From Clostridia bacterium (GTDB lineage: Bacteria > Bacillota > Clostridia > Christensenellales > Borkfalkiaceae): a stretch of DNA of 60,838 nt. The notes beneath the pieces were generated by a model, which ran no database searches, was not told where the DNA came from, and saw only the letters and a program-made list of their open reading frames with translations. The translations under genes and the position numbers were made by a program. Shown here one piece after another: positions 39,802 to 48,747 of the stretch (within the stretch, counting starts at the first letter, position 1; each line of letters begins with the position of its first letter). The stretch spans positions 1 to 60,838 of the forward strand of contig JAFURP010000008.1 in the NCBI GenBank assembly GCA_017471785.1. Direction: 5' to 3'.

Positions 39802-40601
39802 AAAGGGGTTGGCTGTTATATACCGCGGAAAACGCTGCGAAAAACGAGTGGTTTATTTCCCGTTTGCGCGTCGAGCTTGCAGGCTGCGGCGTGGAGCTTG
39901 CCTTGAAAATCTTGCCTCCAAACGACGATTTCGACGGTGCGTTCGTTGAAAAATTACCCGATTTTGCCGTTGTTCGAAGCATTCGTCCCAAGGCGAACGA
40001 ATGGCTGGAGGGGCGCGGCGTGCGGACTTTCAATAACGCGAAAACCGCTTCGATCGCTTGCGATAAATGGCAAACCTACCGCTTTTGCAAGGAACGGGAT
40101 ATACCCGTTTTACCCACGTGGCGCGAAAAGCCGTCTACGGCGAGCTATCCTCTCGTTATGAAAACGACGGACGGGCACGGCGGCGCGGAGGTGTTTTGGT
40201 TAAACGACGAAAGCGACCTGTCGCGGCGAAAAGAGCGCTTAAAGGGGAGGGAATATATTCTACAGGCTCCGTGCGATCGCTTGGGTAAGGATATGCGTAT
40301 TTACGCGATCGGCGGCGAGCCGGTGGGCGCGGTACTGCGTAGCTCGGATGCCGATTTTCGCAGTAATTTTTCCCTCGGCGGTAGGGTGGAAAAGGCAGAG
40401 CCGAGCGAGGAACAACGGGCGATCGTGGAGCGGCTGTACGAGGAATTGCGCTTCGATTATATAGGCGTTGATTTTTTACCGCACGGCGGCGGTTGGGTGC
40501 TAAACGAGCTCGAGGACGCCGCGGGCGCGCGTATGCTGTACGCGTGTAGCGATATCGATATCGTAAAGCTCTACGCTCGGCATATTTTGAACGGCTTGTA
40601 A
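39798..40601 (+). CDS. second RimK-like ATP-grasp ligase
   Basis: 267 residues from the ATG at 39798, overlapping the previous stop (ATGA); a longer upstream read is only a shadow. It shows YPLVMKTTDGHGGAEVFWLN, DMRIYAIGGEPVGAVLRSS, DADFRSNFSLGGR and GGWVLNELEDAAGAR. It is similar in plan to the gene before it but clearly diverged, so the pair may act in sequence or as a heteromer. Substrate unknown. Confidence 0.82.
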   Translation: MKRGWLLYTAENAAKNEWFISRLRVELAGCGVELALKILPPNDDFDGAFVEKLPDFAVVRSIRPKANEWLEGRGVRTFNNAKTASIACDKWQTYRFCKERDIPVLPTWREKPSTASYPLVMKTTDGHGGAEVFWLNDESDLSRRKERLKGREYILQAPCDRLGKDMRIYAIGGEPVGAVLRSSDADFRSNFSLGGRVEKAEPSEEQRAIVERLYEELRFDYIGVDFLPHGGGWVLNELEDAAGARMLYACSDIDIVKLYARHILNGL

Positions 40602-40607
40602 GCGAAA

Positions 40608-40640
40608 GGGGCAGGTACGCGTTGAACGCGTACCTGCCCC
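40608..40640. terminator. strong hairpin between convergent genes
   Basis: 14-bp perfect stem GGGGCAGGTACGCG/CGCGTACCTGCCCC with a 5-base loop (40622-40626). T-rich but no clean T-run on either side. Probably ends both the ligase operon and proC. Confidence 0.6.
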
Positions 40641-40663
40641 CTTGCTATTTGTAAAAAAGCTTC

Positions 40664-41461
40664 TTATTTTTTAAGCTCTAAGGTGCGCTTATACGCCGCG
40701 GCGATCGCGTCCATGGTTGCGGCGGAGAAGCCGCCCTTTTCGAGCGCGTGTAAGCCGGCGATCGTCGTTCCTCCGGGGGAACAAACGGCGTCCTTTAAGT
40801 CGGCGGGATGCCCGAATTCGAGGAGCATTTTCGCCGCGCCGAGCAAGGTTTGGGCGGTATACAGGTTTGCCTTATCGCGCGGTACGCCGCACTCCACCGC
40901 GCCGTCCGCAAGCGCTTCCGCGAACGCGTACACGTACGCGGGACCGCAGCCCGACAGGGCGCTTGCCGCGTCGATCTTGTCCTCGGGAAGCTTATCCAAG
41001 ACCCCTGCCTTGGCAAAGTGCGAAAGGAACGCCGCTTCGTCCGCTTCCGATACCCCTTGGGTCGTGTATAAGATCATACCCTCGCCCAAGCACGCGGGGG
41101 TGTTGGGCATAATGCGGATCACGGGGAATTCCTTGCCTGCAAATTTTTGAATGGCGGAGATGGATAAGCCCGCCGCCATAGTGATCAAAACGACCTCTTG
41201 ATTGCCGGCTAAAGCCGCCTGTAAGGGGGCGAGCGTTTCCTGCATATTTTGCGGCTTTACGCCCAGGACGACGAACTTGCTTTCCTTGGCAAGCTCCGTT
41301 GCCGTCACGGCTTGCACGCCGCACGCTTTGGCGAGCGCTTCCGCTTTCTCCGTGCAATAATCGCATACGCCGAGCTTTTTTCCCTCGACTGCCTTTGCCG
41401 CCGCTTTCACGAGCGAGCCGCCCATATTGCCGCAGCCGATAAAGCCTAATGTGTATTTCAT
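40664..41461 (-). CDS. proC: pyrroline-5-carboxylate reductase
   Basis: 265 residues. NAD(P)H-dependent last step of proline synthesis. Rossmann motif GFIGCGNMGGSL (about 5-16), FVVLGVKPQNM, and the C-terminal ALSGCGPAYVYAFAEALADG and SPGGTTIAGLHALEKGGF, all diagnostic of ProC. Transcribed after proB and proA on the - strand, though two repeat elements (41475-41757) lie between. Confidence 0.96.
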   Translation of the reverse strand: MKYTLGFIGCGNMGGSLVKAAAKAVEGKKLGVCDYCTEKAEALAKACGVQAVTATELAKESKFVVLGVKPQNMQETLAPLQAALAGNQEVVLITMAAGLSISAIQKFAGKEFPVIRIMPNTPACLGEGMILYTTQGVSEADEAAFLSHFAKAGVLDKLPEDKIDAASALSGCGPAYVYAFAEALADGAVECGVPRDKANLYTAQTLLGAAKMLLEFGHPADLKDAVCSPGGTTIAGLHALEKGGFSAATMDAIAAAYKRTLELKK

Positions 41462-41474
41462 CTTTATTTCTCCT

Positions 41475-41610
41475 TTCTACGTTGTTAAACGCGTATATAC
41501 GTCGCATTTCTTCGTTGCGCTGTGCTTTTCTCGCTCGTGTACTATGTGTACATCTCGCGTCGAAAATGCGCGCGCGCCTTGAACTGCTCGTATCTCCGCG
41601 TTTAACGGTT
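41475..41610. repeat. MITE-like repeat element, copy 1
   Basis: 136 bases from TTCTACGTTGTTAAACGCG to CGCGTTTAACGGTT. The ends form imperfect terminal inverted repeats (GTTAAACGCG on both ends). Copy 2 at 41623-41757 is nearly the same. No reading frame. It sits in the proA-proC gap. 347 bases without a gene here (41462-41808) are almost all repeat. Confidence 0.75.
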
Positions 41611-41622
41611 GTAGGTTATTGC

Positions 41623-41757
41623 TTCTACGTTGTTAAACGCATATATACGTCGCGTTTCTTCGTTGCGCTGTGCTTTTCTCGCTCGCGTACTGCGTGTACG
41701 TAGCGCGCCGAAAATGCGCGCGCGCCTTGAACTGCTCGTATCTCCGCGTTTAACGGT
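41623..41757. repeat. MITE-like repeat element, copy 2
   Basis: 135 bases, same orientation and ends as copy 1, with scattered substitutions (for example TGTACT... versus CGTACT in the centre). The tandem placement with 12 bases between suggests a local duplication or nested insertion. Confidence 0.75.
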
Positions 41758-41808
41758 AGCGCTTTTCGTTTTATTTTTCCACAACGCAATGCGAAGCTTT
41801 GCGATTCG

Positions 41809-43068
41809 CTACCGTACCTGTCCGTTGCCGCGCACGATATATTTATACGAGGTCAGCTCTTCAAGACCCATAGGACCGCGTGCGTGTAGCTTTTGGGTGG
41901 AGATACCGATCTCGCAGCCCTTGCCGAATTCGCCGCCGTCGGTAAAGCGCGTGGAGGCGTTGATATACACCGCCGCGCTGTCCACGGCAAGCGCAAACCT
42001 TTCCGCCGTCGCGCCGTTCGCGGTAACGATACCGTCGCTATGCCCCGTCGAATGGTCGGCGATATGCGAGATCGCCTCGTCTACGCCCGAAACCACTTTC
42101 ACGGCGAGGATATAATCCAAAAATTCGGTATCGAAATCGTTTTCGCCTGCCAAAACGCCGCCGCAAACGGCGTGCGCTCTGTCGTCGCAACGAAGCTCTA
42201 CGGGCGGTAAGCCCTTTGCCGCGCGCACGTCTACGAGCCGCGCTTTTAAGAGGGGCAAAAATTCCGCCGCGACCGCTTCGTGTACGAGGCATACCTCTTC
42301 GGCGTTGCAAACGGAGGGGCGGGAGGTCTTGGCGTTGTCGATAATATCGAGCGCCATCGCAAGGTCCGCCTCTTTATCCACGAAGATATGGCAAATGCCC
42401 GTGCCCGTTTGGATACAGGGTACTTTCGCGTTTTCCACGCACGAGCGGATAAGTCCTGCGCCGCCGCGCGGAATGAGCGCGTCCACCAAGCCCACCGCGG
42501 TCATCAGCTCGTTCGCGCTTTGACGGGAGGTGTCCTCGGGTAAATTGATAAAATTCTCGTCCACGCCCGAAGCGCTCAGCGCTTTTCGTAACGTACGAAC
42601 GATCGCCGCCGAGGAGAAATACGCGTCCTTGCCGCCGCGCAAAACGCAAGCGTTGCCGCTCTTAAAGCACAGCGCCGCCGCGTCCGAGGTGACGTTGGGA
42701 CGGCTTTCGTAAATGATGCCGATAACGCCGAGCGGTACGCGTACCTTTTGGATATGCAGTCCGTTTCTTAAGTCCGTTTCCTCAAGCGAAGCGCCTACGG
42801 GGTCGGGCAGGGCGGCTACCTCGCGGATACCGTTTGCCATACCTAAAACGCGCTTTTCGTCCAAGCGTAATCTATCCAGCATCACGGTCGGCAAAACGCC
42901 TTTGGCGTTTTCCAGATCGACGGCGTTTGCCGCTAAGATTTCCGCCGTGGCGTTTTCCAGCTCGTCCGCCATACGCAGTAAGGCGGCGTTTTTGATTTGG
43001 GTGGTGAGCGCCGCGGCTTTTCTCGCCGCCGCTTTTGCGCCCGTCAAAATTTCCCGCATACTTTTCAT
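41809..43068 (-). CDS. proA: glutamate-5-semialdehyde dehydrogenase
   Basis: 419 residues from the ATG at 43068 (GGGGAGAG upstream). Second proline step: NADPH reduction of glutamyl phosphate. [19 protein letters not shown] (cofactor binding) and [16 protein letters not shown] with the catalytic Cys are clear ProA signatures; [11 protein letters not shown] is the usual C-terminus. Ten bases after proB. Confidence 0.96.
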   Translation of the reverse strand: MKSMREILTGAKAAARKAAALTTQIKNAALLRMADELENATAEILAANAVDLENAKGVLPTVMLDRLRLDEKRVLGMANGIREVAALPDPVGASLEETDLRNGLHIQKVRVPLGVIGIIYESRPNVTSDAAALCFKSGNACVLRGGKDAYFSSAAIVRTLRKALSASGVDENFINLPEDTSRQSANELMTAVGLVDALIPRGGAGLIRSCVENAKVPCIQTGTGICHIFVDKEADLAMALDIIDNAKTSRPSVCNAEEVCLVHEAVAAEFLPLLKARLVDVRAAKGLPPVELRCDDRAHAVCGGVLAGENDFDTEFLDYILAVKVVSGVDEAISHIADHSTGHSDGIVTANGATAERFALAVDSAAVYINASTRFTDGGEFGKGCEIGISTQKLHARGPMGLEELTSYKYIVRGNGQVR

Positions 43069-43078
43069 AGCTCTCCCC

Positions 43079-43843
43079 TCACGCAAAAAACCGCGTGTAA
43101 CCGCTGTTGTTTTCGGCGACGATATCGTATAAAATTTCGGGGCTTTCCCCGTTTGCGATCACCATATCGCAGCCGTTCTCTATACAAATTTTCGCCGCGC
43201 CCATCTTGGTTTTCATACCGCCCGTGCCCAGCGCCGAGCCTGCGCCGCCCGCAAGGGCGACCGTTTCCGCGGAAAGGGTGCGTACCTCCTTGATAAGGGT
43301 GGCGTTTTCGTCCTTGTGCGGATCGGCGGAATATAAGCCGTCTACGTCCGATAAGATAACGAGGATATCCGCTTTCACGCTCACGGCGACGAGCGCGGAT
43401 AAGGTGTCGTTATCCCCTACCTTGATCTCCTCCGTCGCGATCGTGTCGTTTTCGTTGATGATGGGTAATGCGCCCAGCTCCAACAGCCGCTTGATCGTAT
43501 TGTTGAAATTCTCGTGCCTGTCTGCTGCGGACAGGTCGGAGCCTGTCAAAAGAATTTGTGCCACGGTGTGGTTGTATTCGGTGAACAGCCGATCGTACGT
43601 ATACATCAGCTCGCATTGCCCGACCGCCGCCGCGGCTTGCTTGGTGGGGATATCCGAGGGCTTTTCGGAAAGCCCGAGCTTGCCTACGCCCATACCGATC
43701 GCGCCCGAGGATACGAGGATTACCTCGTTGCCTGCGTTTTTCAAATCGCTGATCACGCGGCACAGCTCGCCCGTCAAACGGATATTCAGTCTGCCCGTCG
43801 AATGTGCGAGCGTGGAGGTGCCCACCTTGATAACCATTCTCAT
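43079..43843 (-). CDS. proB: glutamate 5-kinase, short form
   Basis: 254 residues from the ATG at 43843. Amino-acid-kinase fold: [69 protein letters not shown]. It makes glutamyl phosphate, the feedback-controlled step. The C-terminal PUA domain of longer ProB (about 110 residues) is absent, as in some Bacillota. First gene of the proBA(C) operon. Confidence 0.95.
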   Translation of the reverse strand: MRMVIKVGTSTLAHSTGRLNIRLTGELCRVISDLKNAGNEVILVSSGAIGMGVGKLGLSEKPSDIPTKQAAAAVGQCELMYTYDRLFTEYNHTVAQILLTGSDLSAADRHENFNNTIKRLLELGALPIINENDTIATEEIKVGDNDTLSALVAVSVKADILVILSDVDGLYSADPHKDENATLIKEVRTLSAETVALAGGAGSALGTGGMKTKMGAAKICIENGCDMVIANGESPEILYDIVAENNSGYTRFFA

Positions 43844-43878
43844 TTGCAAATCAATTCCTTTTTTCGATAATTAAATAT

Positions 43879-43907
43879 AGTATAATCAAAAAGATCGCGC
43901 TTGTCAA
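43879..43907 (-). promoter_or_regulatory. proBA promoter
   Basis: TTGACA (43902-43907), 17 bases, TATACT (43879-43884) on the - strand. The -35 box lies inside the inverted repeat 43897-43947, which also ends the upstream gene. Confidence 0.8.
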
Positions 43908-43947
43908 GAAAAACGGGCGCGAATGTGCCGTTTTTCTTGACAAGCGC
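43897..43947. terminator. 20-bp inverted repeat, terminator of the upstream gene
   Basis: Arms 43897-43916 and 43928-43947 (GCGCTTGTCAAGAAAAACGG and its complement), perfect, with an 11-base loop. It starts right at the stop of the gene at 43948 on the - strand. TTTTTG follows a few bases later. The proBA -35 lies in its arm, so termination and promotion share DNA. Confidence 0.65.
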
Positions 43948-44241
43948 TCAAACGCTTACCTTTTTCTTTATCAAATATTCCAAAATGATGCGCGCGTCCG
44001 TTTGGTCGTGTTCGTTCAAAACGCGGAAATCGCGCAAAGAAAGGGGGTATTCCAACCGTTTTTTGCCCGTGTCAAACTGCGCGTATAAGGGTCTGCCGCG
44101 CCCCGTATACGAATAGACGAGGGTGCCGAGCGAGCCGCGCGGGAAGCCCTTTTTTTCGAGCGTGTCGCCCGTTAAAACGATAAGGTCGAATTCCTCCGCG
44201 AGCCGATTGTCCGTGTATTTGCTTTTCGAAGCGTTGTGCAT
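43948..44241 (-). CDS. small conserved protein, DUF4926-like
   Basis: 97 residues from the ATG at 44241 behind GGGAGG. FDLIVLTGDTLEKKGFPRGS and LGTLVYSYTGRGRPLYAQFD resemble the short SH3-like DUF4926 pattern (Gly, Gly-Thr, Val, then Tyr and Phe). Divergent from pckG. Function unknown. Confidence 0.6.
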   Translation of the reverse strand: MHNASKSKYTDNRLAEEFDLIVLTGDTLEKKGFPRGSLGTLVYSYTGRGRPLYAQFDTGKKRLEYPLSLRDFRVLNEHDQTDARIILEYLIKKKVSV

Positions 44242-44349
44242 AATGCCCTCCCAAAAATTTCCACTACGGACAGTTTGCGCCGCTTTTTTGAAAAATACAA
44301 CGCCGAAGGAGCTTTTTTTGAATAATTCGAAAAATTTTCCGAAAAACTG

Positions 44350-44378
44350 TTTACAAGTGATTTTTTTTGTGGTATAAT
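44350..44378 (+). promoter_or_regulatory. pckG promoter
   Basis: TTTACA (44350-44355), 17 bases, TATAAT (44373-44378). About 85 bases of leader follow before the ATG. Confidence 0.8.
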
Positions 44379-44469
44379 GTATTCGGTGGAAAAAGGGGAT
44401 TTTATCGTTTTCCAAAAGCTACCAAATCAAAAAAGAAAAATAATAAAAACATTTTTAAGGAGATACACT

Positions 44470-46248
44470 ATGACTAACAACAAGAAAGTGCTTCAATTCG
44501 TAGCGGACTGTCAGGCGTTTGCTCAGCCGGACAAAGTGGTTTGGATCGACGGAAGCGACGCGCAAAGAGACGCGCTTCGTGAAGAGGCTTGCGCTACGGG
44601 CGAGATCATCAAGCTCAATCAAGAGCTTTTGCCCGATTGCTACTATCACAGAACGGCGGAAAACGACGTTGCGCGCGTAGAGGATAGAACCTTTATCTGC
44701 TGTGAGAACGAAGAGGACGCGCTCCCTCATTCCATCGTTAAATGGAAAGCTCCCAAGGAAGCGTACGCGATGGTAAACGAGATCGCAAAGGGCGCTTATA
44801 AGGGTAGAACGATGTACGTTATCCCCTATTCCATGGGCGTCGTAGGCTCGCCTTTCTCCAAGATCGGTATCGAGATCACCGACTCCATCTACGTCGTGCT
44901 CAATATGATGATCATGACGAGAGTAGGTAAAATGTGCCTCGATCAGCTGGGCGTTGACGGCGACTTCGTCAAGGGCTTCCACGCAAAGTGCAACGTAGAC
45001 CCCGAAAAGAGATATATCATGCACTTCCCCGAGGACAACACCATTATTTCGGTGAACTCCGCGTACGGCGGCAACGTGCTTTTGGGTAAGAAGTGCTTCG
45101 CGCTTCGTATCGCGACCAACCTCGGTAAAAAAGAGGGCTGGATGGCAGAGCATATGCTTATCCTCGGCGTTAAGCGCCCTCAAGACAAGGAGATCAAATA
45201 CGTGGCGGCGGCGTTCCCCTCCGCTTGCGGTAAGACCAACCTTGCTATGCTCATTCCTCCCAAGAAATACCTTGACGCAGGCTACCAAGTACAATGCGTA
45301 GGCGACGATATCGCTTGGATCCGCGTAGGCGAGGACGGCAGACTTTGGGCTTGCAACCCCGAGAACGGTTTCTTCGGCGTTGCTCCCGGGACCAACGAAA
45401 AATCCAACCCCAACGCGCTTGCGGCAACGAAGAAGGGTACCATCTTTACCAACGTTGCGCTCAACCCTGCGGACAACACCGTTTGGTGGGAAAAGCTCAC
45501 GAAGCAAGCTCCGGCTAACCTTATCGATTGGACGGGTAAGCCTTGGACGCCCGATTGCGGTCGCAACGCGGCGCACCCCAACTCCCGTTTCACCGCTCCT
45601 GCGGAAAACTGCCCTTGCATCTCCCCCGAATTCAATTCGAAAGCGGGCGTGCCCCTTTCGGCGATCATCTTCGGCGGTAGAAGAGCAACGACCACGCCGC
45701 TCGTATATCAATCGAGAGATTGGAACCACGGTACGTTCGTAGGTACGATCATGTCCTCCGAAACGACGGCGGCTGCTACGGGTGCGGTAGGCGTGCTTCG
45801 TCACGACCCGATGGCTATGAAGCCTTTCATGGGCTATTCCGTTGATCAATACTTCCAGCATTGGATCAATATGGGCGCGAAAGTGGAAGAGAGCAAGCAG
45901 CCCAAGATCTTCAACGTAAACTGGTTCCGTCAGGACGAAAACGGCAACTTTATGTGGCCCGGCTTCGGCGACAATATGCGCGTTCTCGACTGGATCTTGG
46001 ATCGTTGCGAGGGTAAAGTGGACGCACGCGAAACGGCGATCGGTTACCTCCCTTACGCGAAGGATATCGATATCGACGGTTGCGACATCGACGCGGCTAC
46101 GCTCGACAAGCTCCTCGAAGTAGACAAACAGCGCTGGGCGGCGGAAGCGGAAGAGATCACGACCTACTACGCGGAAAACTTCGGCGACAAGATGCCCAAG
46201 GAGATCATGGATAACCTTGCCGTTCTCAAGGCAAACTGCGCGAAATAA
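44470..46248 (+). CDS. pckG: phosphoenolpyruvate carboxykinase (GTP)
   Basis: 592 residues from the ATG at 44470 (AAGGAGAT upstream); a longer read to 44377 is unsupported. The nucleotide-binding FPSACGKTNLAML (about residue 250) with the reactive Cys is the GTP-PEPCK signature. RVGKMC, YGGNVLLGKKC and FGGRRATTTPLV also fit. It interconverts oxaloacetate and PEP with GTP. Long, highly expressed-looking codon use. A terminator follows. Confidence 0.97.
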   Translation: MTNNKKVLQFVADCQAFAQPDKVVWIDGSDAQRDALREEACATGEIIKLNQELLPDCYYHRTAENDVARVEDRTFICCENEEDALPHSIVKWKAPKEAYAMVNEIAKGAYKGRTMYVIPYSMGVVGSPFSKIGIEITDSIYVVLNMMIMTRVGKMCLDQLGVDGDFVKGFHAKCNVDPEKRYIMHFPEDNTIISVNSAYGGNVLLGKKCFALRIATNLGKKEGWMAEHMLILGVKRPQDKEIKYVAAAFPSACGKTNLAMLIPPKKYLDAGYQVQCVGDDIAWIRVGEDGRLWACNPENGFFGVAPGTNEKSNPNALAATKKGTIFTNVALNPADNTVWWEKLTKQAPANLIDWTGKPWTPDCGRNAAHPNSRFTAPAENCPCISPEFNSKAGVPLSAIIFGGRRATTTPLVYQSRDWNHGTFVGTIMSSETTAAATGAVGVLRHDPMAMKPFMGYSVDQYFQHWINMGAKVEESKQPKIFNVNWFRQDENGNFMWPGFGDNMRVLDWILDRCEGKVDARETAIGYLPYAKDIDIDGCDIDAATLDKLLEVDKQRWAAEAEEITTYYAENFGDKMPKEIMDNLAVLKANCAK

Positions 46249-46270
46249 TTTCATAAGCGAATAAAAAAAT

Positions 46271-46304
46271 CCCGTTGGCGTTACAGCCGACGGGGTTTAT
46301 TTTA
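46271..46304 (+). terminator. terminator after pckG
   Basis: CCCGTTGGC (46271-46279) and GCCGACGGG (46286-46294), with one G-U pair, then TTTATTTTAT. Confidence 0.75.
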
Positions 46305-46383
46305 TACGGATAGTGAAAGAATAACACAATTTTACGAAAGAAACTCACATTTTCGATCGGTTTGAAAAATTTTCCACGAAGCG

Positions 46384-46413
46384 TTGACAAATAAAATCGT
46401 AAATGCTTATAAT
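46384..46413 (+). promoter_or_regulatory. promoter of the acyltransferase-glmM operon
   Basis: TTGACA (46384-46389), 18 bases, TATAAT (46408-46413), 61 bases before the ATG at 46474. Confidence 0.75.
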
Positions 46414-46473
46414 AAAAAAGTGGTGCAAATAAACGGGGAAGTTATAACGAATACTAAATAAGAGGAGAAAGCA

Positions 46474-47130
46474 ATGTATACCATTTCAGAACTGTTTGAT
46501 TTAACGCGCACCGAGGCGCGCGGCTATTTATCCGATTTCACCTATCCGTTCGAAGCCTTGGAGGGACTCAAGGCGTTTATCGAAACGCTGGGCGAAACGT
46601 TGGGAGAGGAGTACGAGGAGGTGTGCCCCAAGGTTTGGGTGCATACGACGGCGGTCGTCAGCCCCACGGCGTATATCGGCGCGCCGTGCATTATCGGCGC
46701 GCATACCGAGGTGCGGCATTGCGCGTTTATCCGCGGCAGCGCGTTGATCGGTAAAAATTGCGTCGTCGGCAACTCGACGGAGATCAAGAACGCGATCTTG
46801 TTCGACGGCGTGCAGGCGCCCCATTACAATTATATCGGGGACAGCATTTTGGGCTTCAAGGCGCACGTGGGGGCAGGGGCGATCACCTCCAACGTCAAAT
46901 CGGACAAAACGCCCGTCGTCTTAAAGGACGGGGAAAGGCGTATGGAAACGGGCAGGAAAAAGGTGGGCGCTATGCTCGGCGATTTCGTCGAGGTGGGCTG
47001 CAACAGCGTGCTCAACCCGGGGACGATCGTGGGTAGGCGCGCGAGCGTGTATCCCCTCTCTTGCGTGCGCGGCACGGTACGGGAAAACGCTATTTATAAG
47101 AACGCGAACGAGATCGTCGTAAAGGAGTAA
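46474..47130 (+). CDS. left-handed beta-helix acyltransferase-like protein (GlmU C-terminus-like)
   Basis: 218 residues. A helical start, then hexapeptide repeats (about 50-190: AYIGAPCIIGAHTEVRHCAF, IGKNCVVGNSTEIKNAILF, AGAITSNVKSDK, DFVEVGCNSVLNPGTIVGRR). The YNYIGDSILG and GAGAITSN pieces match the acetyltransferase half of GlmU, but there is no uridylyltransferase half. Four bases before glmM. It may acetylate glucosamine-1-phosphate, with the other half encoded elsewhere. Confidence 0.8.
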   Translation: MYTISELFDLTRTEARGYLSDFTYPFEALEGLKAFIETLGETLGEEYEEVCPKVWVHTTAVVSPTAYIGAPCIIGAHTEVRHCAFIRGSALIGKNCVVGNSTEIKNAILFDGVQAPHYNYIGDSILGFKAHVGAGAITSNVKSDKTPVVLKDGERRMETGRKKVGAMLGDFVEVGCNSVLNPGTIVGRRASVYPLSCVRGTVRENAIYKNANEIVVKE

Positions 47131-47134
47131 CGAT

Positions 47135-48514
47135 ATGGGTAAATATTTCGGAACGGACGGCTTCCGCGGCGAAGCCAACGAGAGCTTGACCGCCGAGCAC
47201 GCCTTTCAGGTGGGGCGTTTTTTGGGTTGGTATTTAAGCGAGAAGAAACGGCGCGAGGGCAAGGGCGAGCGGGCGCGTATCGTTATCGGTAAGGACACCC
47301 GTCGTTCGGGGTATATGTTCGAATACGCCTTATCGGGCGGTATCGTCGCTTCGGGCGCGGACGCGTATTTGTTACACGTGACCACCACGCCGTCGGTGGC
47401 GTTCGTCGTGCGCTCGGAGGGCTTCGATTGCGGCATCATGATCTCCGCGAGCCATAATCCCTTTTACGATAACGGTATCAAGCTGTTTAACGGTGCGGGC
47501 GAAAAGATGGACGAGGAAACGACCACGCTTATCGAAAGCTATCTCGACGGCGAGGTGGAGGCGTTCGGCGAGCGGTATACCCGGGTCCCCTACGCCAAGC
47601 GCGAGGCGATCGGCAGGACGGTGGATTTCGTCGCGGGGCGCAACCGCTACGTGGGGTATCTGATCTCTCTCGGCGTGTATTCGTTTAAGGGGATCAAGGT
47701 AGGCTTGGACTGTGCCAACGGCAGCGCTTGGAATATTGCGAAAACGGTATTCGACGCGCTGGGCGCGACCACCTATTTGATCAACGCCGACCCCGACGGT
47801 ACGAACGTCAACGAAAACGCCGGCTCTACCCATATCCAAAATTTGCAGCGCTTCGTTAAGGAACAGGGCTTGGATATCGGCTTTGCCTACGACGGCGACG
47901 CGGATAGGTGCCTTTGCGTGGACGAAACGGGCGCGCTCGTCGACGGCGACAAGATCATTTATTTGTACGCGCGATATATGAAAGAGCGCGGCAAGCTGAT
48001 AAAAAACACCGTCGTTACGACGGTGATGTCCAACTTCGGATTGTATAAGGCCTTGGACGAGATCGGCGTTGCGTACGAAAAGACGGCGGTGGGCGACCGC
48101 TTCGTCTACGAAAAAATGACGGAAAAGGGGTATATCCTCGGTGGCGAGCAATCGGGGCATATCATCTTTTCCAAGTACGCTACCACGGGCGACGGTATTT
48201 TGACGAGCCTGAAGATCATGCAGGCGATGATCGATAAAAAGACCGCCCTTTCCAAGCTCGCCGCACCTATGAAGGCGTATCCGCAGACCCTGCAAAACGT
48301 ACGGGTCCGGGACAAAAAAGCGGCGCTTTGCAACGCCGAAGTGCAAGCGGCGGTGGAAAAGGTGCGAAAAAGGCTGGGGAACGGCGGTCGGATCTTGGTG
48401 CGCGAATCGGGTACGGAGCCCGTCGTGCGCGTGATGGTGGAAGCCGAAACGCAGGAACGATGCGATCGATACGTGGACGAAGTGGTGAAAACGATACGAA
48501 ATATAGAAAAATAA
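47135..48514 (+). CDS. glmM: phosphoglucosamine mutase
   Basis: 459 residues. The phosphoserine loop is GIMISASHNPFYDNGIKLF (about 100-118, active Ser in SASHNP), the metal loop YDGDADRCL (about 250), GEQSGHII in the sugar-binding loop and RESGTEPVVRVM at the C-terminus. It turns glucosamine-6-phosphate into glucosamine-1-phosphate for cell-wall precursors. Start behind AAGGAG, overlapping the previous gene's site. Confidence 0.95.
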   Translation: MGKYFGTDGFRGEANESLTAEHAFQVGRFLGWYLSEKKRREGKGERARIVIGKDTRRSGYMFEYALSGGIVASGADAYLLHVTTTPSVAFVVRSEGFDCGIMISASHNPFYDNGIKLFNGAGEKMDEETTTLIESYLDGEVEAFGERYTRVPYAKREAIGRTVDFVAGRNRYVGYLISLGVYSFKGIKVGLDCANGSAWNIAKTVFDALGATTYLINADPDGTNVNENAGSTHIQNLQRFVKEQGLDIGFAYDGDADRCLCVDETGALVDGDKIIYLYARYMKERGKLIKNTVVTTVMSNFGLYKALDEIGVAYEKTAVGDRFVYEKMTEKGYILGGEQSGHIIFSKYATTGDGILTSLKIMQAMIDKKTALSKLAAPMKAYPQTLQNVRVRDKKAALCNAEVQAAVEKVRKRLGNGGRILVRESGTEPVVRVMVEAETQERCDRYVDEVVKTIRNIEK

Positions 48515-48517
48515 CGA

Positions 48518-48553
48518 TAACCGCCTTGGGATCTCGCGACTCCAAGGCGGTTA
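48518..48553 (+). terminator. hairpin after glmM
   Basis: TAACCGCCTTGG and CCAAGGCGGTTA (12 bp, 48518-48529 and 48542-48553), no clear T-run; four bases past the stop. 48554-48747 is AT-rich with nothing else seen. Confidence 0.55.
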
Positions 48554-48747
48554 CCTATATGATAAGGGGGAAAATGATGAGCTGTTTCCGTTCGGCTGTT
48601 CCCAACCGATTTACAAGTATATTTTATCACGCCCACACGAAAAAGTAAAGAAAAAAACGGGAAAATTTTTTAATAGCAAAAAAGTATGCGTTCGGTGCAA
48701 AAAATGATAATTTGTAACATTTTGTAATTTTTTATCAAAACGGATCG

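Noticed and set aside
44455..46254. 599-codon open frame antisense to pckG
   Set aside because: A shadow of the GC-rich PEPCK gene. It has no ribosome site and an atypical His/Arg/Val-rich composition, and the sense strand is a clear conserved enzyme.
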